From Candidatus Paraburkholderia kirkii (GTDB taxonomy: Bacteria; Pseudomonadota; Gammaproteobacteria; Burkholderiales; Burkholderiaceae), in NCBI GenBank assembly GCA_001189345.1, contig LFKV01000011.1, forward strand, positions 1 through 64,000: 64,000 nucleotides of DNA, in the 5' to 3' direction. The notes below the pieces were generated by a model. It was given only the letters and a program-made list of their open reading frames with translations. It was not told where the DNA came from and searched no databases. Position 1 is the first letter of the stretch. The number at the start of each line of letters is the position of its first letter. This document shows, in pieces, positions 30,137 through 39,892 of the stretch. The translations under genes and the position numbers were made by a program.

Positions 30137-30397
30137 TCAGCCGAACACGCCCTTGTTCAAATCCTTCTCGAACGCGACGGTCCATTCCGTGCCGTGTCCG
30201 ATACGGTATTCGCGTTCCTTAAGCGTCGAGCGCCGCGTGATGGTGACGACGCCCTGCAACGGATACACGTCGTCCACGACATCGCAGGCGCCGCCCTCCT
30301 GCACGAGGAAATCGCCTTCGTCGAGCCGATGGCGCGAGAGAATCGCCAGAAAATCCGCTCGTTCGTCCGGTGCGATCACTGACATGGCGGCCTCCAT
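30137..30397 (-). CDS. Hypothetical small protein
   Basis: An intact frame of 86 codons if read from ATG 30397 (MEAAMSVIAPDERADFLAIL), or four codons fewer from 30385. The sequence DFLVQEGGACDVVDDVYPLQGVVTITRRS suggests a soluble beta-rich fold. No named family is recognised. It precedes the acidic hypothetical gene on the same strand. Confidence 0.55.
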   Translation of the reverse strand: MEAAMSVIAPDERADFLAILSRHRLDEGDFLVQEGGACDVVDDVYPLQGVVTITRRSTLKEREYRIGHGTEWTVAFEKDLNKGVFG

Positions 30398-30509
30398 GAT
30401 CGAACGCTGCTTCCATTCAAAGTAGCACACGCGCAAAAGAACGGCGGCGCATATCTTGCAAGGAGCGCGGCGGGGCGCACGCGCGCCGGATCCCTTCTGG
30501 AGGAGTCGA

Positions 30510-30872
30510 ATGACGATGAATTGTGGATCAATCAGCTTTCATGCGGGCCTTTGCGCGGCCGCGCTCGCTTTTTGCACGCACGTCCGCGCCGACGACGTCG
30601 TATGCGGCACGCTGGAAAGCGCAACCGGCGGACAGGACGCGATGATCGCGTTGCGCGAGGGCGAAAGCGTGAATTTCTGGCGCGGCGGCAGCGTGTGGCA
30701 CGGAGCGCTGCACGTCTACAAGGATGGCGAGGTCTATCGCGTGTACTGGCAGCCGGAAGGAAGCGGCGATCAGTACGTGCTCGCGAATGAAGGCACGAAC
30801 GCCGTGCGGTTCATCCTGACGCCGACACGGGACACGAAAGTGGACACGGGACCGGGCAGCCTGCCGCCGTAG
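30510..30872 (+). CDS. Putative secreted protein of unknown function
   Basis: 120 residues from ATG 30510 with a good site GGAGGAG eight bases upstream. The first 27 residues form a signal peptide (hydrophobic AGLCAAALAFCTHV, cleavage near VRA-DD). The mature part contains a WHGALHVYKDGEVYRVYWQPEGSG beta-type stretch and ends in a flexible threonine-rich tail. It is intact. The function is unknown; it is probably periplasmic. Confidence 0.6.
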   Translation: MTMNCGSISFHAGLCAAALAFCTHVRADDVVCGTLESATGGQDAMIALREGESVNFWRGGSVWHGALHVYKDGEVYRVYWQPEGSGDQYVLANEGTNAVRFILTPTRDTKVDTGPGSLPP

Positions 30873-30911
30873 AAAGTGCTGTCCTGTCCCGCGATGTAGC
30901 GACGACGGCGC

Positions 30912-32111
30912 TTACCCGGCCGCCAGCACCTTGCCGATCGCGTCGGCGACGATCTGCACGTTGCCGTCGTTCAGACCCGCGACGCACATGCGGCCCGAGC
31001 GCAGGATATAGACGCCGAATTCCTCGCGCAGACGATCCGCCTGTTCCGCGACCAGGCCCGTATAGGTGAACATGCCGCGCTGCCTGATGTAGCGCGTGAG
31101 CATTTCACCGTGCACGTGGTCTTTCAGGCCGTCGTGAATCGCCTGACGCGTGCGCGCGATGCGCCGGCACATCGACGCCAGCTCCTGCTGCCACGACTGC
31201 CTGAGCTCGGGCGTGTTCAGCACGTGCGTGACGATCTTCGCGCCGTGCGTCGGCGGATTGCTGTAGTTGGCGCGCACCGCGCTCGTCAGCTGGCCGAGCA
31301 CGCGGTCGGCTTCGGCGGCATCGTCGCAGATCACGTGCAGGCCGCCGCAGCGCTCGCCGTACAGCGAGAAATTCTTCGAGAACGAATTGGCAATGAACGC
31401 CGGCACGCCGCGGCGCGCGAGCTCGCGCACGGCGAAGGCGTCGTCGTCGAGGCCCGCGCCGAAGCCCTGATACGCCATGTCGACGAACGGCAGCAGATTG
31501 CGCTTCTGCAGCACGTCGATGAGCTTCACCCATTGCGCCTGATCGAGATCGATGCCCGTCGGGTTATGGCAGCACGCGTGCAGCAGCACGACGCTCTTCG
31601 CGGGCAGCGTGTCGATGGCGTCCAGCATTGCGTCGAAGCGCAGGCCGCCGATGGCCTCATCGTAGTACGGATACGTGTTCACCTCGAAGCCCGCGCGCTC
31701 GAAGATGAAACGATGGTTCTCCCACGTCGGATCGCTCACCCACACCTTCGATTGCAGGAAATAGCGCTTGATGAAATCGGCGCCCACTTTCAGCGCGCCC
31801 GAGCCGCCGAGCGTCTGCACGGTCGCGATGCGGCCATCCGCGCGCGGCGGGCTGTCGTTGCCGAAGACGAGAGCCTGCACCGCGTCGCGATAGTGCGCGA
31901 AGCCGGCCATCGGCAAGTACGGCTTCGGGCCGAGGTCCTTCAGGATCGACAGTTCCGCTTCGCGCAACGCCTGCATCACGGGCAGGCGGCCTTCGTCGTC
32001 GAAATAGATGCCGATGCTCAGGTTGACCTTGTTGGTACGGGGGTCCTTCTGGAAGTTTTCGTTCAGCGAGAGGATCGGGTCGCCGGGGTAGGCATCGATA
32101 TGTTCGAACAT
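30912..32111 (-). CDS. tyrB: Aromatic/aspartate aminotransferase
   Basis: A 399-residue class I PLP aminotransferase that interconverts aromatic or dicarboxylic amino acids and 2-oxo acids. The PLP lysine is Lys246 in NSFSKNFSLYGER. The cofactor-binding pieces GGSGALK (residues 102-108), HNPTG (182-186), the DMAYQGF aspartate (211) and the substrate arginine near GRMCVAG are in place. The length is normal and the frame intact. The gene follows a broken amino acid permease by 23 bases. A close paralogue starts at 63018, so this copy may be the more specialised one. Confidence 0.88.
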   Translation of the reverse strand: MFEHIDAYPGDPILSLNENFQKDPRTNKVNLSIGIYFDDEGRLPVMQALREAELSILKDLGPKPYLPMAGFAHYRDAVQALVFGNDSPPRADGRIATVQTLGGSGALKVGADFIKRYFLQSKVWVSDPTWENHRFIFERAGFEVNTYPYYDEAIGGLRFDAMLDAIDTLPAKSVVLLHACCHNPTGIDLDQAQWVKLIDVLQKRNLLPFVDMAYQGFGAGLDDDAFAVRELARRGVPAFIANSFSKNFSLYGERCGGLHVICDDAAEADRVLGQLTSAVRANYSNPPTHGAKIVTHVLNTPELRQSWQQELASMCRRIARTRQAIHDGLKDHVHGEMLTRYIRQRGMFTYTGLVAEQADRLREEFGVYILRSGRMCVAGLNDGNVQIVADAIGKVLAAG

Positions 32112-32134
32112 GGTGATGGTGTCAGGACGAGTGA

Positions 32135-33558
32135 TCAGCGAGATGGAAGACGGTTTGCGCGGTCCGCGTCACCGCCCCTTTTTTTGAGATAGTAGCCGAT
32201 TCCGAGAACGGCCAACCAGACTGGAATGAGGTACGCCGACAGGCGCAAGTCCGGCGTCTCATACATCACCCACACGATCCCCACAAGGAACGCGAGCACG
32301 ACGTAGTTCGGGAGCGAGTGGCCGAAGCTCGGAAACGAAGTCGCTTCGTTGCGCGCGCGCTTCCGCCGCCGGAACTCGAGATGGATGATGCTGATCATCG
32401 CCCAGTTGATGACCAGCGCCGACACGGCAAGGCCCATCAGCAGCCCGAACGCGCGCCCCGGAATCACGTAGTTGATCACGACGCACACCGCCGTCACGAG
32501 CGCCGACACCGCCAGCGCCGTCAGCGAAATGCCGCGCCGGCTCACGTTCAGCAGCGCGCGCGGCGCATTGCCTTGCTGCGCGAGCCCGTACAGCATGCGG
32601 CTGTTCGCATAGACGCCACTATTCACTATTGAATAGTATACGGAGAGCGCGATCACGTTGAGCACGTTCGCGACCAGGGTGCTGTTCATCTCGCGGAAGA
32701 TCAGCACGAACGGGCTGCCGCCGGTCGCGACCTTGTCCCACGGATACAGCGAGAGCAGCACGCCAAGCGCGCCGACATAGAAGATCAGAATGCGATAGAT
32801 GACCTGATTCGTCGCCCGCGGAATGCTGCGCGACGGATCTTCCGCTTCCGCCGCCGTGATGCCGACGAGCTCCAGCCCACCGAAGGAGAACATGATGATG
32901 ACGGCCATCGACATCACGAGTCCGCTCACGCCGTTCGGAAAGAACCCGCCAGCCGCCACAGGTTCGCGACGCTCGCCTGTGGCCCCGCCTTACCCGACGC
33001 GAGCAGATAGCCGCCGAACAGAATCATGCCGACGATGGCCGCCACCTTCACGATCGCGAACCAGAATTCCGTCTCGCCGTAGGACTTCACGCTCGTCAGA
33101 TTGATGGCGTTGACGATCGGGAAGCACGCGAGCGCCGACACCCACGCGGGCAGATCCGGCCACCAGTACTGCATGTAGATGCCGATCGCCGAAAGCTCGG
33201 CCATGCTGACGAGGATGTAGATTGCCCAGTAATTCCAGCCCGAAATGAAGCCGGCGGCATGGCCCCAATACTTGTCGGCGAAATGGCTAATACTTGTCGG
33301 CGAAATGGCTGAAGGAGCCGGCGACGGGCTCGTCGACGATCCTCTCGTCCAGCTGCCGCATGATGAAGAACGCCATCAGACCGGCGACCGCATAGCCGAG
33401 CAGCACGGCGGCCCGGCGAGCCTGATCGTCTGCGCGACGCCGAGAAACAGGCCGGTGCCGATCGCGCCGCCGAGCGCGATCAACTGGATGTGGCGGCTCT
33501 TGAGTCCGCGTCTGAGCGCATCGTGCCGTGCTGCTTCGTTCGTGTTGCCTGAAACCAT
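32135..33558 (-). pseudogene. Aromatic amino acid permease (APC family, AroP-like), frameshifted
   Basis: The APC-family start [40 protein letters not shown] is read from ATG 33558. The frame then breaks near 33405. A 22-base tandem duplication (33267-33310) disrupts the segment ending VAGSFSHFA-DKY, and another shift lies near 32950. The long C-terminal part (32135-32959) is open, with about eight hydrophobic segments. A 12-base in-frame insertion near 32630 adds YSIV after SVY. The gene lies just upstream of tyrB, which suggests import of aromatic amino acids for transamination. It is inactive. Confidence 0.8.
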
Positions 33559-33901
33559 GTCGATGTCTGTCTGAACCGCAAAATTACCGATCGCCGTTGA
33601 GATCCACGCTATAACATGTCATTTTGACCACATGCCGGCATGCCTTTTCGGGTAAAAAGTGTTGTTTTTTGGTGCGGACGGTGTCCGGTCGTCGCTGCGA
33701 GCGCGCGGCCTGCCCGAAAACGAATCCGCGATTTTATCGCCCGCCGGCCGCAAAGCCTTGATGGGCGGACCCTGCCCCGCGAACGCCACGGTCGCGAGGG
33801 CGATACAGCAGACAATTTGAGGCCGAAATCAGGTGTTGTTCGGAGAATTGCTTTCCGCACGCCGACAGCAGAATCGCACCATGCACTCACGAGGAGTCGC
33901 C
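33559..33901. other. Intergenic region, no gene seen
   Basis: The divergent gap between the permease and a small plus-strand gene. It contains AT-rich tracts (33600-33670) that may be promoters. I found no tRNA, clear terminator or conserved small gene. An open antisense frame at 33609-33890 looks like noise. Confidence 0.4.
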
Positions 33902-34162
33902 ATGTATCAGACGATGGAAGGTAGCGCCAGGCCGCATCGCACGGCCGAATTTGCCGCTGAAGAAACGCAGGAAAGCGCGCCGGCCACGCAAGCCGAGTTG
34001 CTGCGCGCGTTGCAGTCGGCGTCGGACAACATCATGCGTCTCGCGGGCAAGCTGCGCGCCGAGCGCAATCCCGCCGCCGAGGATGCCGCGTCGATCACCG
34101 AGCAGCATGCGCTCGCCCAGCGACTGATCGGCCGTCTCCTGGCGCTGCCCGCGCAGTCTTGA
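33902..34162 (+). CDS. Hypothetical small helical protein
   Basis: 86 residues from ATG 33902, with ACGAGGAGT as ribosome-binding site. Mostly helical and charged: TQAELLRALQSASDNIMRLAGKLRAERNPAAEDAASITEQHALAQRLIGRLLAL. No membrane segment. The gene is intact, and the 89-base gap to the next small gene on the same strand allows a two-gene unit. No family is recognised. Confidence 0.55.
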   Translation: MYQTMEGSARPHRTAEFAAEETQESAPATQAELLRALQSASDNIMRLAGKLRAERNPAAEDAASITEQHALAQRLIGRLLALPAQS

Positions 34163-34251
34163 GGTGGAGGTGGGCGTGAGGTAAACATAATAGGGAGATG
34201 ACGCGGGACCGGCGGCAAACCGCTCGCGCTCATCGCATCTGGAAGAAGAGA

Positions 34252-34416
34252 ATGAACTACTTGACGATCATCGCAGCGGTCTGGGCGATCTGCGCGATTT
34301 GCGCGGTGCTGTTCATCCACGGCGCGACCCGGCGCAATCAGGATCCGCGGCGCGCGCAGACCGGCGAGCGCGAGTCGAACGCCGAACGCTCGAAGGATTT
34401 CGGCCGCACGGTCTGA
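34252..34416 (+). CDS. Small single-pass membrane protein
   Basis: 54 residues from ATG 34252, preceded by GGAAGAAGAG. One hydrophobic helix, LTIIAAVWAICAICAVLFI, near the N-terminus is followed by a polar, arginine-rich tail. It looks like a genuine small membrane protein. The partner is unknown. It is too short for family assignment by eye. Confidence 0.5.
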   Translation: MNYLTIIAAVWAICAICAVLFIHGATRRNQDPRRAQTGERESNAERSKDFGRTV

Positions 34417-34500
34417 GGACCGCGCAGCCGCGAACCGGAAACCAGCGCGGCGCACGTGCACACCCGCCGGCAGAACCGTTAAAGCCGTCCCTCTCCAGTA

Positions 34501-34947
34501 TTACTTTCTTGCGTTGATCGCGGAAACCGCGGCCCGCAAGCCCAGCAGATAGCTATCCACGCCGAAGCCGGAAATCTGTCCCTTCGCGATCTCCGCGAAC
34601 ACCGACTTGTGACGGAACTCCTCGCGCGCATGCACGTGCGACATGTGCACCTCGATGATTGGCACGGTCAGGATGGCGAGCGCGTCGCGGATGGCGTAGC
34701 TGTAATGCGTCCACGCGCCCGCGTTGATCACGACCGCATCGACCTTCTCCTCGAACGCGCGATGAATGCGCGAGCACATCTCGCCTTTGCTGTTCGTCTG
34801 ATAGCACTCCACTTCCACGCCCAGCTCCTCGCCGAGCGCGCTCAGGTCCGAGTCGATCTGCGCGAGGGTCGCCGTGCCGTACTGCTTCGGGTCGCGCTTG
34901 CCGAACATATTGAGGTTGACGCCGTGCAGCGTCAGGATCTTTGCCAT
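34501..34947 (-). CDS. aroQ: 3-dehydroquinate dehydratase, type II
   Basis: Interconverts 3-dehydroquinate and 3-dehydroshikimate. 148 residues, intact. Type II motifs are visible: the N-terminal LHGVNLNMFGKRDPKQYG with the flexible-loop arginine and catalytic tyrosine, NAGAWTHYSYAIRDAL, and the EVHMSHVHAREEFRHKS block. The neighbouring broken transporter and oxidoreductase suggest a quinate/shikimate use cluster, in which case this would be the catabolic paralogue. It may nonetheless serve biosynthesis. Confidence 0.9.
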   Translation of the reverse strand: MAKILTLHGVNLNMFGKRDPKQYGTATLAQIDSDLSALGEELGVEVECYQTNSKGEMCSRIHRAFEEKVDAVVINAGAWTHYSYAIRDALAILTVPIIEVHMSHVHAREEFRHKSVFAEIAKGQISGFGVDSYLLGLRAAVSAINARK

Positions 34948-34992
34948 GAAATTTCCTTCAATTGGAATGGAATGGGGGGGGAATGCGGCGTC

Positions 34993-36050
34993 TCAGGTGG
35001 TCTCGACGATCCCGCCGCTCTTCGCGGCAAGCACGATGGCCTCGGTGATCCGCAGATTCTGAAGCCCGTCGCGCGCGCTGACAATAGGCTCGGCCTCGCC
35101 GCGCACCACGCGCCCGGAATGCTCCATCTGATGCACGAGCGGATCGTCGCGCTGCATCGGCACGACGCTTTCCTCGAACGGCTTCCACCACGAGCGGTCG
35201 CCGGCCGCCGCGTAGGACTTGAGGCGCATCGTCGGCACGGAAAGCGAGCCGAACGTGCCCGCGATCACGTAGCAGTCTTCGTCGGGATACGTCGAATAGG
35301 CCTTGTTCTCCTGCGAGGTCTGCTCCCAGCTTCGCGGGCACGCGGCTGTGTCGGAGAAGCATGAAGGTGCCGAGCGCGCCGCTCGCGAAGCGCAGATTGA
35401 TGGCGACGGTATCCTCCACGGGAAAAACCGCGCGTCGCGTGCGACGCGAACGCCTGCACCGCGACGATGTCGCCGCACAGCATGCGCAGGTTGTGCACCT
35501 CGTGGATCATGTTGAGCAGGATCGGCCCGCCGCCCGGCTCCCGCCGCCACGGCGCATCGGCAGTACTCGTCGGGCTTGAAGAACACGGCGCTGCCCATCA
35601 CCGCGACGAGCTTGCCCAGACGCCCTTCGTCGATCACCTGCTTCGCGCGCGCCATGATCGGGCTATGCGCCCGATGATGGCCGATCAGCATCTTCGCGCC
35701 CGAACGCTCGACTTCGTCCACGAGCGTCTGCGCTTCGGCGACGCTCAGCGCGATCGGTTTTTCCAGCAGCACCGGCACGCCCGCCGCGAGGCAGAGGCGC
35801 GTGCTCGACATGCAATGGGTTCGGCGTCGCGAGCACGATGCCGTCCGGGGCGATCCTTCGAGAGCAGCTCATCGAGCGTCCTGTAGAGCGGCACGCCCGC
35901 TTTCGCCGCGATGCCGGCGGCCGCGGGCGCCGGATCGACGACGGCGGAAAGCGTGCAGGTCGCGCTGTTCTGCGCGACGCCCATGTGCGCCTGGCCGATG
36001 TAGCCCGCGCCTGCCACTGTAATACGAGTCTTGCCTGAGTCTGTGTTCAC
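34993..36050 (-). pseudogene. Gfo/Idh/MocA-family oxidoreductase, frameshifted
   Basis: The N-terminal Rossmann part is read from ATG 36050: KTRITVAGAGYIGQAHM, then SAVVDPAPAAAGIAAKAGV. Frames change near 35855 (to a frame with GIVLATPNPLHV), near 35800 (LCLAAGVPVLLEKPIALSVAEAQ with the conserved EKP), near 35570 and near 35330. The final frame carries TYPDEDCYVIAGTFGSLSVP to 34993. Such NAD(P)-dependent dehydrogenases act on sugars, inositols and, in some clusters, quinate or shikimate. The last is suggested by aroQ next door. It is inactive as read. Confidence 0.8.
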
Positions 36051-36144
36051 CTTGGATTCACCCTTGTCGAAAAGCGCGCACAGGGCACGCGGACGGCGCG
36101 GTCAGGCGCCGCCGTGAGAAAAAGCACGTCGATGGAAGGAGGCT

Positions 36145-37562
36145 TAGGAAGAAACGCGCGAGTTCGCCACCGATTCCGCGCGCAGGCGGTCGTACTCCGA
36201 TTTCTCGACCGGCTGTGCATCCGGCTCGCCGAGCTGGCTAAGCGGAATGCGATACGTCTAGCGCGCTCCACGCGGCGATCGCCGAGACGATCGTCACGGC
36301 GAGCGTGATCGAGCCGATCGTGAACGGGATGTTCGTCGAGCCGGGCGTCGCGACGGTCGCGAAAAGCGCGGGCAGGAGCGCCGTGATGGTCGTGCCGACG
36401 TTTTGCGCGATGGCCATCGCGGAGACGCGCGTGCGCGTCGGAAAGAGTTCGGGATAGAAGCTCGGGAAGATCGCGTTGTAGCCCTGATAGACGATGCCCC
36501 ACATCAGGAGCGACGCGACGATCGCGATGCCGACGCTTTGAATGCTGATTGCATAGAGATACAGATACGACAGCAGCCCCGAGGCGATCGCGCCGAAGAT
36601 GACCGGCGGCTTGCGTCCGATCCGGTCCGCGAGGTTGCCGACGAGCGGAATCACCCCACGGCAATGATGTTGCCCACGACCGGAATCCACAGATAGACGC
36701 TCTTGTGAAAGCCGATGCCGTAGGCCGGCTGCACCGCGTAGGCCGCGCCGAAGATCGTCGCGACCACGGGAATCACGTTCATCAGCGCCATGCAGACGAC
36801 GCGGATCATGTCGGGGAGGTTGTACCTGAAGGCGTCGACGATTGGCGAGCGCGGCACCGCACCCTTCTCGCCCTCCTTCTCGAAGGCGGGCGTCTCGTGC
36901 ACTTCGCGCCGGATGATGTAGCCCGCGATCAGCACGACCGCCGAAAGCAGAAACGGGATGCGCCAGCCCCACGAGTTGAACGCGTCCTCGGGCATGTAGT
37001 GCGCGAGCGGCAGGAACACGGCGGCAGCGAGAATCTGCCCGGCCTGCACGCCTTGCAGCGTGAAGCTCGCGAAGTATCCGCGCTGCCCGAACGGCGAGTG
37101 CTCGAGAATCATCGAGCTCGCGCCGGAGATTTCGCCCGCGACCGCGAAGCCCTGAATCAGCCGCAGGATCACGAGCAGGGCCGGCGCGAGCATGCCGACG
37201 CTCTGATACGTCGGCAGCAGGCCGACGGCCATCGTGGAGAAGCCCATCAGGAACATGCACAGCACGAGCACGGTCTTGCGGCCGTGCGTGTCGCCCCAGT
37301 GACCGAGCACGAACGCGCCGATCGGACGCGCGACGTAGCCGACGCCGTATGTCGCGAGCGACGCGACGATCGCGACTTTCGGATTGCCGAAGGGAAAGAA
37401 GATCTGCGGGAAGATGAGCGATGCGGCCTGCGCGTAGATGAAAAAGTCGTAGTATTCGAGCGCGGAGCCTATCCCCAGCCGCTCGCGGTGGCCTTCTTCG
37501 TCTGCCTGCGATGCTCGGCATGCGACCCGCCTCGTGCATCGGGGGAGAGAGTTCGTGTCCAT
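36145..37562 (-). pseudogene. MFS metabolite/H+ symporter (shikimate transporter-like), frameshifted
   Basis: Twelve-helix MHS-type transporter. The first frame from ATG 37562 (MDTNSLP) loses sense for about 30 residues, then reads GSALEYYDFFIYAQAASLIFPQIFF, the typical first helix, and GHWGDTHGRKTVLVL, the loop 2-3 signature. Near 36660 a shift leads to VGNLADRIGRKPPVIFG, the second signature. A last shift near 36255 is needed to reach a stop at 36145. Together with aroQ and the oxidoreductase it suggests uptake of shikimate or quinate. It is not functional. Confidence 0.8.
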
Positions 37563-37992
37563 GCCGTCTCCTGTCGACCGGAGCTGGCGCATGCGCGCCT
37601 TGCCCGGGTCTCGTTCAAAGCTTTTTTCTGGATCGTTCGACGGTTTCTCCGGCCGTCTTCACGACGATGCGCTTGCGTCCTTCACCCGCCGGCCTCCGAT
37701 GCGCCATGCGTAAGAAACGTCAATTGATGATCGTCCCTGAATCGAAAGCTTTCGATAAGGCAAAACCCGCGCGCCGCGGGTGCGATGAAAGGCTTCGGCG
37801 CTACATTACTATGTATCAAAGGAAACATAATCGACTCCGGAGGAAAATCAGAATGCGCTCGGAGCGAATAATTCGCGGACGCGAAAGCAGGGAGAAGCGC
37901 TATCTGCCTAAAGCTTGTGCAGATGGGGCCGTAAACACGATCACCGGCGGTGAGGACATCGCCGCCGTCCTCCATCGCGTCCGCTCCTCCGT
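37563..37992. other. Intergenic region, no gene seen
   Basis: Divergent gap of about 430 bases between the transporter and the diguanylate cyclase gene. An AT-rich part near 37800-37850 (TTACTATGTATCAAAGGAAAC) is a candidate promoter region. I saw no conserved small gene, RNA or riboswitch. Confidence 0.35.
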
Positions 37993-39566
37993 ATGCCAGG
38001 CAACCCGTCCTTGATCGAATCCATTCTAGCCACGCCGGCGGCCGAGGACGGGCAAATCACGGCCGCCATTCGCGCATCGCTGCTCTCGACGCTCGTCGAG
38101 GACATCCGTCCGCTGTTGCTTTCCGGCATCTCCAGCGCGGTCGTCGCGGTCATCGCGCTCGGACGCCTGCACGCGCTCTGGACGATTCTCTGGGTCGCGG
38201 GCGACGTGCTGCTGCTCGCGGTGCGCGTCGGCATCGTGTGCCGCTACCGCGCGCTGAGCCGGCCGAGCGCGCCGCATCCCGCGCCGTGTGCCGCGCGCTA
38301 TGCGCCGTTCGGCCTCGCGACGTGTCTCGTGACCGGCGTCGGCGATGGCCTGCATCGTCTCGGGCGACGCCGTGCTGGCCTCGCTCGCGATCATGGTGAC
38401 GGCGGGGCTGCTCGGCGGCATCGTGTCGCGCAACGCGGGCACACCTCATCTGGCGATCGCGCAGCGCAGATATGCCTCGGTGCGGTGCCGATCGGCGTCG
38501 GCGCGCTTTTCGGGCCGGCGGGCTACTGGATTCTCGTGCCGCCGCTGTTTCTCTATATCGGCGCGATGTGCGCGGTCGTGCATCGTCACTACCGTGGGCT
38601 CGTCGCCCTGATGACCGCCGAGCAGGGCCACGCCGAAATCGCCGCGCGCTTCGACGCGGCGCTCGCGCACATGCCGCACGGCCTCTGCACCGTGGATGCG
38701 TCGGGCAAGGTCATCATCGCGAATCGCAAGGCGGCGGAACTGTTCGGCGCGACGGTCGAAATGCTGCGCCTCAACGTGCCCCTGCCGGATTTCATCGGAT
38801 TCGTCGGCCTCGCGAAGTTCGGCGAGACGCTGCGCACGCAGGTTTCCGAGCGCTGCACACACTGACTCAGGGAAGGCAATCTGCCGCTCGATCTGCAACT
38901 CTGCGATGGCCGGCAGCTCGAGCTGAGCCGCAATCCGGTGCCGGACGGCAGCGCGGTGATCATCATCGAGGACGTGACGGAGCGCCGCAAGACCGAGGCG
39001 AGGATCCTGCACTGGGCGCATCACGACTCGCTCACGGGCCTGCCGAATCGCCGCTATCTCGGCGATCACGCCGAACGCCTGATGGCGGGCGCCGGGCGCG
39101 AAAAGGTGCTGGTGATGTACGTCGATCTCGACGGCTTCAAGCGCGTGAACGACGCGCACGGCCACAACGCGAGCGATGAGCTGCTGCGGCTCGCCGCCGA
39201 TCGCCTGCGCAACGCGATGCGCCGCGGCGAGCTGGCCGCGCGCCTCGGCGGCGACGAATTCGTGCTCATCGCGACGTATATCACGGACGCATCGAGCGTG
39301 GCGTTCGTGCAGAAGATCGTTCGGGAGCTGTTGGCACCCTCGCGCTCTCCGGCGGACAGACCGTGCGCGTGGGCGTGAGCGCCGGCATTGCGCTTGCCTG
39401 GCCGGGCGAATCGTTCGAGAGCGCGTTGAAGCGCGCCGATGCCGCGCTCCACGAGGCGAAGACGCAGGAGCGCAGCACGTACCAGTTCTCCGATCAGGAC
39501 GGCCCGCCCACGGGCAACGAAGCACCGGCAATCGCCGGGGGGACGGACAAGCCCCGTTCCCGGTGA
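37993..39566 (+). pseudogene. Membrane-anchored PAS-GGDEF diguanylate cyclase, frameshifted and with a nonsense codon
   Basis: Would synthesise cyclic di-GMP. N-terminal membrane helices (ISSAVVAVIALGRLHALWTILWV, GYWILVPPLFLYIGA) are followed by a PAS domain (LAHMPHGLCTVDASGKVIIANRKAAELFG) and a GGDEF domain with HHDSLTGLPNRRYL and the active RLGGDEFVLI. Damage: two offsetting shifts near 38340 and 38465, a TGA at 38863-38865 in the same frame as both sides (VSERCTH before, LREGNLPLDLQL after), and a shift near 39345 before VGVSAGIALAWPGES. The end at 39566 follows a disordered tail. Confidence 0.85.
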
Positions 39567-39892
39567 GCCTCGCCGCCCGCCGTTGCGCGCTGGGCGAAGC
39601 AGCATCAAACGTTCGCACGGGCGCGCCGAGTCGTTCGCAGAATGGCGAACGCGCGTGCGCTTCCCTAAGCTGCCGTCGGGGTCACGCACGGGGCACGCAT
39701 CGTGAGCGATGCATCGGGGCGCGGACTGCCGTCGGGTTGCGCCGCCGGTCTGGCGCTCACCGCGCTCTGGCGCTCACCGCGCTCGCGCATTTCCTTCCGC
39801 CGGGCGGCATCGCGCCGCGGGCCGTCATGGACGGCTCCGTTCGCGCCTGACGCGAGCCGAACGACGCCGCGCGCGATGCGGCTCGTTACGGC
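39567..39892. other. Intergenic region with remnant 43-codon ORF carrying a 17-base tandem duplication
   Basis: A plus-strand frame from GTG 39704 would read SDASGRGLPSGCAAGLALTALAHFLPPGG to a TGA at 39850 if one copy of CTGGCGCTCACCGCGCT were removed. The two copies are exact and adjacent (39750-39766, 39767-39783). I cannot assign a function. It may be an eroded small secreted or membrane protein, or simply noise beside pssA. Confidence 0.3.
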
